A stretch of DNA of 64,000 bases from SZUA-584 sp040768905 (lineage in GTDB: Bacteria > Bacillota > Clostridia > Christensenellales > SZUA-584). The translations under genes were made by a program, and so were the position numbers. The stretch spans positions 806,001-870,000 of the forward strand of contig JAXGMA010000001.1 in the NCBI GenBank assembly GCA_040768905.1. The letters run 5' to 3'. Below, piece by piece: positions 61,350-64,000 of this stretch; within the stretch, counting starts at the first letter, position 1, and each line of letters opens with the position of its first letter. The notes beneath the pieces are model-generated. The model saw only the letters and a program-made list of their open reading frames with translations, ran no database searches and was not told the origin of the DNA.

Positions 61350-62219
61350 TCAGGTTAATACGCCTTCATTTTCGGATTGTATTTCATTTTTGGCTTTGCG
61401 ATAAGTTATGACGGCCAACACAAAACAAACCCCTGCAATAATAGGGTAGTAAAACTTAAACCCGGTGACAACAGGCCAAAGCAAGGAAAGGATACCGCAG
61501 GCTACATAGTTTTTGATCTTTCTCTTGCAAAGAGCAGATTCTTTGAGCTTTGTATAAGTGACGACAGCCTCATGCATTTCTTCTTCGGCTTTTTGCTGAG
61601 CCATTTTTTCATCAGGCATCACCCCTGCTTTTTCGGCCATCGACAGTAAAAGTTCTCCGTCAACCAGCTCTGCTTGTGTATCTTTATGCTTGCACAGTGT
61701 TTTGACTGCATCGGTAAAAAAAGACAGACTGACGAAGATAATCTGTCTGTTCTTATCGTGACGAAGTACAGACAGAATATCCGGAATATCGCAATGAACG
61801 CTCGGGTGATTTTGGAATACGCAGATGCGTGCATGATTATAATCAGCGCTGAAACCAAATTTTGTCCTCGCGATGTTTTCTATTCCGGCAAAAAGTTTTC
61901 GCATGTATATGACGAATTCTGAAAACTCCATAAATGTCAGCATTTCAAGAAGGCTTTTTTGCTTCAATTTGTATAGATCTTTATCTATGCAATGCTGAAT
62001 TTTGCGTAACCGCCTTAGTGAGAGCACAAGACTTGATGCGATCGTCAGAAAAATGGCAATCAATAGAGATGAGGTCAAAGATCTGCAAAAATGAAGAAGA
62101 ATAAAGAAAAGCGTCATAAGAATAAAAGCTCGTGATAATATAAAATCAAAAACACGCGCAAAAACTGATCTCCCTCCGCTTATTTTTTTAATATAGTATC
62201 TTTTAAGCTTCACATCCAT
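61350..62219 (-). CDS. Hypothetical membrane protein, 289 aa
   Basis: Not recognised. Two N-terminal membrane helices (AFILMTLFFILLHF, SLLIAIFLTIASSLVLSL), a cytoplasmic domain of ~160 residues (FSEFVIYMRKLFAGIENIARTKFGFSADYNHARICVF ... IIFVSLSFFTDAVKTL, MAEKAGVMPDEKMAQQ) and two C-terminal helices (ACGILSLLWPVVTGF, IIAGVCFVLAVITY). The middle part has alternating strands and helices that faintly recall restriction-endonuclease-like membrane proteins, but I cannot find the catalytic D-ExK. AGGAGG precedes the ATG. It stands alone between rny and nadD, divergent from nadD. Confidence 0.8.
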   Translation of the reverse strand: MDVKLKRYYIKKISGGRSVFARVFDFILSRAFILMTLFFILLHFCRSLTSSLLIAIFLTIASSLVLSLRRLRKIQHCIDKDLYKLKQKSLLEMLTFMEFSEFVIYMRKLFAGIENIARTKFGFSADYNHARICVFQNHPSVHCDIPDILSVLRHDKNRQIIFVSLSFFTDAVKTLCKHKDTQAELVDGELLLSMAEKAGVMPDEKMAQQKAEEEMHEAVVTYTKLKESALCKRKIKNYVACGILSLLWPVVTGFKFYYPIIAGVCFVLAVITYRKAKNEIQSENEGVLT

Positions 62220-62277
62220 TTTTCTCCTCCTGCTCTGTTATGATGGCCATATACGTAAATTTATATACTTGCACAAC

Positions 62278-62306
62278 TTGTTATAAATTTACCGCTGTTG
62301 TATAAT
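62278..62306 (+). promoter_or_regulatory. Promoter of nadD operon
   Basis: TTGTTA (62278-62283), 17 bases, TATAAT (62301-62306), about 55 bases before nadD. Confidence 0.75.
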
Positions 62307-62361
62307 ACTAAAACAGTCAGCCATATTTGGTTCTTTGCAATCATGAATGAAAGGAATCTCC

Positions 62362-63036
62362 ATGCGGGATTACACGGAGTTTTCTACGCTGGGAACAGAA
62401 TATTTGCAGCCGAAGCAAAAACGCATCGGGCTTCTTGGAGGGACGTTCAATCCTGTACATAACGGCCATATAGAAATGGCCAATATTGCACTTTATGAGT
62501 TTTTGCTCGGAGAAGTTATTTTTTTGCCCGTTGGAAAACCGCCGCATAAAAGTGATGACTTTGTCGCATCGGCAGAACACCGCTTAAAAATGCTTAAGCT
62601 AGCTACTGCAAATGAAAACAGGTTTTCAGTAAGCTGTGTTGAAGTTGACCGCGAAGGAACCACCTATACGATAGATACGCTGGAAATGCTTTCCCGAAAA
62701 GACAAAAATGCATCCTTTTATTTTATTATCGGTTCCGATACGCTTTTTGAGCTCAAAACATGGCGCAGCTTAGAACGCGTTATGCTGCTGACTGATTTTA
62801 TATGTGTGATGCGGCCTGGGCAAGATGAATTTTCCGTCAGGTCTTATGCTCGGATACTGAACGCTCAGTATGGTAATAAGATATATCTGGCCAATGAGAG
62901 AGGCTCTAATGTATCATCCTCACAGATCCGTGCTTTGGCGGCAAAAAACAAGCTCTGCAAAGGATTGGTTCCTGAAAGTGTCGCCAATTATATAACGCAG
63001 CACCGTATTTATATTCAAAGAGGTGCAGATGCATAA
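62362..63036 (+). CDS. nadD: Nicotinate-nucleotide adenylyltransferase
   Basis: 224 aa. It makes deamido-NAD from nicotinate mononucleotide and ATP. The nucleotidyltransferase motif is GLLGGTFNPVHNGHIEMA (HxGH as HNGH), with the second motif NVSSSQIRALA near the end (ISSTxIR type). FYFIIGSDTLFELKTW is the family middle block. ATG 62362 is six bases after AAAGGA; the earlier ATG 62347 has no site. It heads the nadD-yqeK-rsfS run common in Bacillota. Confidence 0.95.
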   Translation: MRDYTEFSTLGTEYLQPKQKRIGLLGGTFNPVHNGHIEMANIALYEFLLGEVIFLPVGKPPHKSDDFVASAEHRLKMLKLATANENRFSVSCVEVDREGTTYTIDTLEMLSRKDKNASFYFIIGSDTLFELKTWRSLERVMLLTDFICVMRPGQDEFSVRSYARILNAQYGNKIYLANERGSNVSSSQIRALAAKNKLCKGLVPESVANYITQHRIYIQRGADA

Positions 63037-63601
63037 AGATAAAATTTTAGCATATCTGGAAAGCAAACTTGACACCAAACGCATAGGCCATTCCGTCGGT
63101 ACAGCAAAAGTGGCCTGTCAGCTTGCCGAAAAACACAAAGCTGATGTGCAAAAAGCGTATAAAGCCGGAATGCTGCATGATATCGCAAAGGGTATTTGCG
63201 GAGATCAGCTGGAACAAATGCTGGACTATTTCGGTATAACAGCAGACGATACTGAAAAAAAGAACCCGGAACTTCTTCACGGCAGGCTTGGCGCTGCCAT
63301 GGTACGCCAAGAGCTTGGGATCACAGACGAGGATGTGCTCAATGCCATACGCTGGCACACAACCGGCCGGGCCGGCATGTCATTGCTGGAAAAAATCATC
63401 TATCTTTCCGATCTTATTGAGCCTACAAGAAAATTTGAGGGCATCGATCCAATCCGTGCGTTGGCTGAAGCCGATATCGATGCGGCAATGTGTGCCGCTT
63501 TGAAACAAGTAATGCATTTTGTAAAGAAAAAAGGTTTTACTTTGCACCCAAACAGCCTGATGGCTTATCATGATTGTTTAGAAAAAGGAGGTAGTTTATA
63601 A
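63029..63601 (+). CDS. yqeK: HD-domain hydrolase YqeK (diadenosine tetraphosphatase type)
   Basis: 190 aa. HD fold with RIGHSVGTAKVACQLAEKH, KAGMLHDIAKGICGDQL (HD pair), LLHGRLGAAMV and AIRWHTTGRAGMSLLEKIIYLSDLIEP. Members of this family hydrolyse Ap4A symmetrically. ATG 63029 is inside the nadD end (overlap of eight bases) after AGAGGTG; a GTG two codons earlier is possible. Confidence 0.93.
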   Translation: MHKDKILAYLESKLDTKRIGHSVGTAKVACQLAEKHKADVQKAYKAGMLHDIAKGICGDQLEQMLDYFGITADDTEKKNPELLHGRLGAAMVRQELGITDEDVLNAIRWHTTGRAGMSLLEKIIYLSDLIEPTRKFEGIDPIRALAEADIDAAMCAALKQVMHFVKKKGFTLHPNSLMAYHDCLEKGGSL

Positions 63602-63602
63602 T

Positions 63603-63974
63603 TTGAAGCACCAATTCAACGAAGATGTTCTTGAAGCATCAAAACAGCTGTTTTATAAAAAGGCCGAGGACGTCAAAGTCTTGCATGTGTCCCACATGAC
63701 GATCGTCGCGGATTATTTTATCCTTGCCAGCGGCAGGTCTGACGTGCATGTCAAGTCGCTTGCTGATGAGATCCAAAAATTCATGCAGGACAAAGGCTGG
63801 CAGCGCTTGCGTATTGAGGGATACCGCGAAGGCCGATGGATCGTTATGGACTACGGAGATGTGCTTATTCATATCTTTCATAAACAGGAACGTGAATTTT
63901 ACGGCCTTGAGCGGCTTTGGCTGGACGGAGACAATTCTGTACTGGTCACTGAGGTCACTGCCTCTGCCGGTTAA
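63603..63974 (+). CDS. rsfS: Ribosomal silencing factor RsfS
   Basis: 123 aa. RsfS binds uL14 and blocks subunit joining in slow growth. The core is DVKVLHVSHMTIVADYFILASGRSDVHVKSLADEI, then IEGYREGRWIVMDYGDVLIHIFHKQEREFYGLERLW. It starts with TTG one base after the yqeK stop. The ribosome binding site AAGGAGG is about 11 bases upstream, somewhat far. The last 26 bases of the window after it hold no start codon that I can support. Confidence 0.95.
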   Translation: MKHQFNEDVLEASKQLFYKKAEDVKVLHVSHMTIVADYFILASGRSDVHVKSLADEIQKFMQDKGWQRLRIEGYREGRWIVMDYGDVLIHIFHKQEREFYGLERLWLDGDNSVLVTEVTASAG

Positions 63975-64000
63975 GGCGCGAGAGTAAAATTTTTGCCACA

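Noticed and set aside
1..64000. CRISPR arrays, rRNA genes, insertion sequences
   Set aside because: No regularly spaced repeats, no rRNA sequence and no transposase-like protein were seen on either strand.

Overview
The window reads as a chromosomal segment of an endospore-forming member of the Clostridia (Bacillota). The evidence is the gene content (YunB, a BofC-like protein, a SleB-type cell-wall hydrolase, a YlxY/MlpA pair, DegV, a dimeric MazG-type dUTPase, and the mutS-mutL-miaA-hfq-ynbB order), strong AGGAGG-type ribosome binding sites, and LexA boxes of the GAAC-N4-GTTC type. Base composition is intermediate, with a clearly AT-richer patch at about 7.4-9.6 kb. The genus cannot be named from the sequence alone.

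Layout. 1-7.2 kb: two convergent class A penicillin-binding proteins, then yunB, yebC and a bofC-like gene. 7.4-10.1 kb: an AT-rich accessory patch on the minus strand with a small membrane protein, an orphan 99-101 aa protein, a lipoprotein with a metallo-beta-lactamase fold and a lamin-tail-like end, and a decayed chimera of an MBL-fold fragment with a phage terminase remnant. 10.3-17.2 kb: a 2-oxoacid dehydrogenase operon (E2, E3, fused E1 alpha-beta) between a DeoR-type and a GntR-type regulator. 17.4-21.2 kb: degV with a MarR regulator, and ylxY-like/mlpA/dUTPase. 21.3-23.5 kb: an SOS operon (Y-family polymerase, 88 aa unknown, SRAP protein) under a LexA box. 23.6-24.6 kb: a rubredoxin-like protein and a cell-wall hydrolase.

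25.0-36.5 kb is the most distinctive part. A Sfp-type phosphopantetheinyl transferase is followed by a 2463-residue non-ribosomal peptide synthetase with the order C-A-T-C-A-T-R (terminal reductase), then a 7TM-PAS histidine kinase starting one base after the NRPS stop, then a response regulator with an HD-GYP (c-di-GMP phosphodiesterase) output whose start overlaps the kinase stop. This architecture predicts an N-capped dipeptide aldehyde, or a pyrazinone derived from one. The coupled two-component pair suggests that the product is sensed and linked to c-di-GMP. gnd, zwf and a cyclase-family gene follow; the first two make NADPH, which the reductase domain would need.

40.4-41.1 kb: an eight-tRNA cluster on the minus strand ending in a bidirectional terminator. 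41.3-51.7 kb: miaB, a membrane-anchored HEYGHH metalloprotease, a convergent lipoprotein, then mutS-mutL-miaA-hfq-ynbB. 51.7-58.7 kb (mostly minus strand): lexA with two operator-like boxes, two paralogous membrane proteins, a tyrosine recombinase, rnhA-proC, tRNA-Trp (plus strand), purB, and an M19 dipeptidase. 58.7-64 kb: a molybdopterin-domain lipoprotein coupled to the dipeptidase, rny, an unknown membrane protein, and nadD-yqeK-rsfS. All functions are assigned by motif reading and family knowledge; no database search was run.
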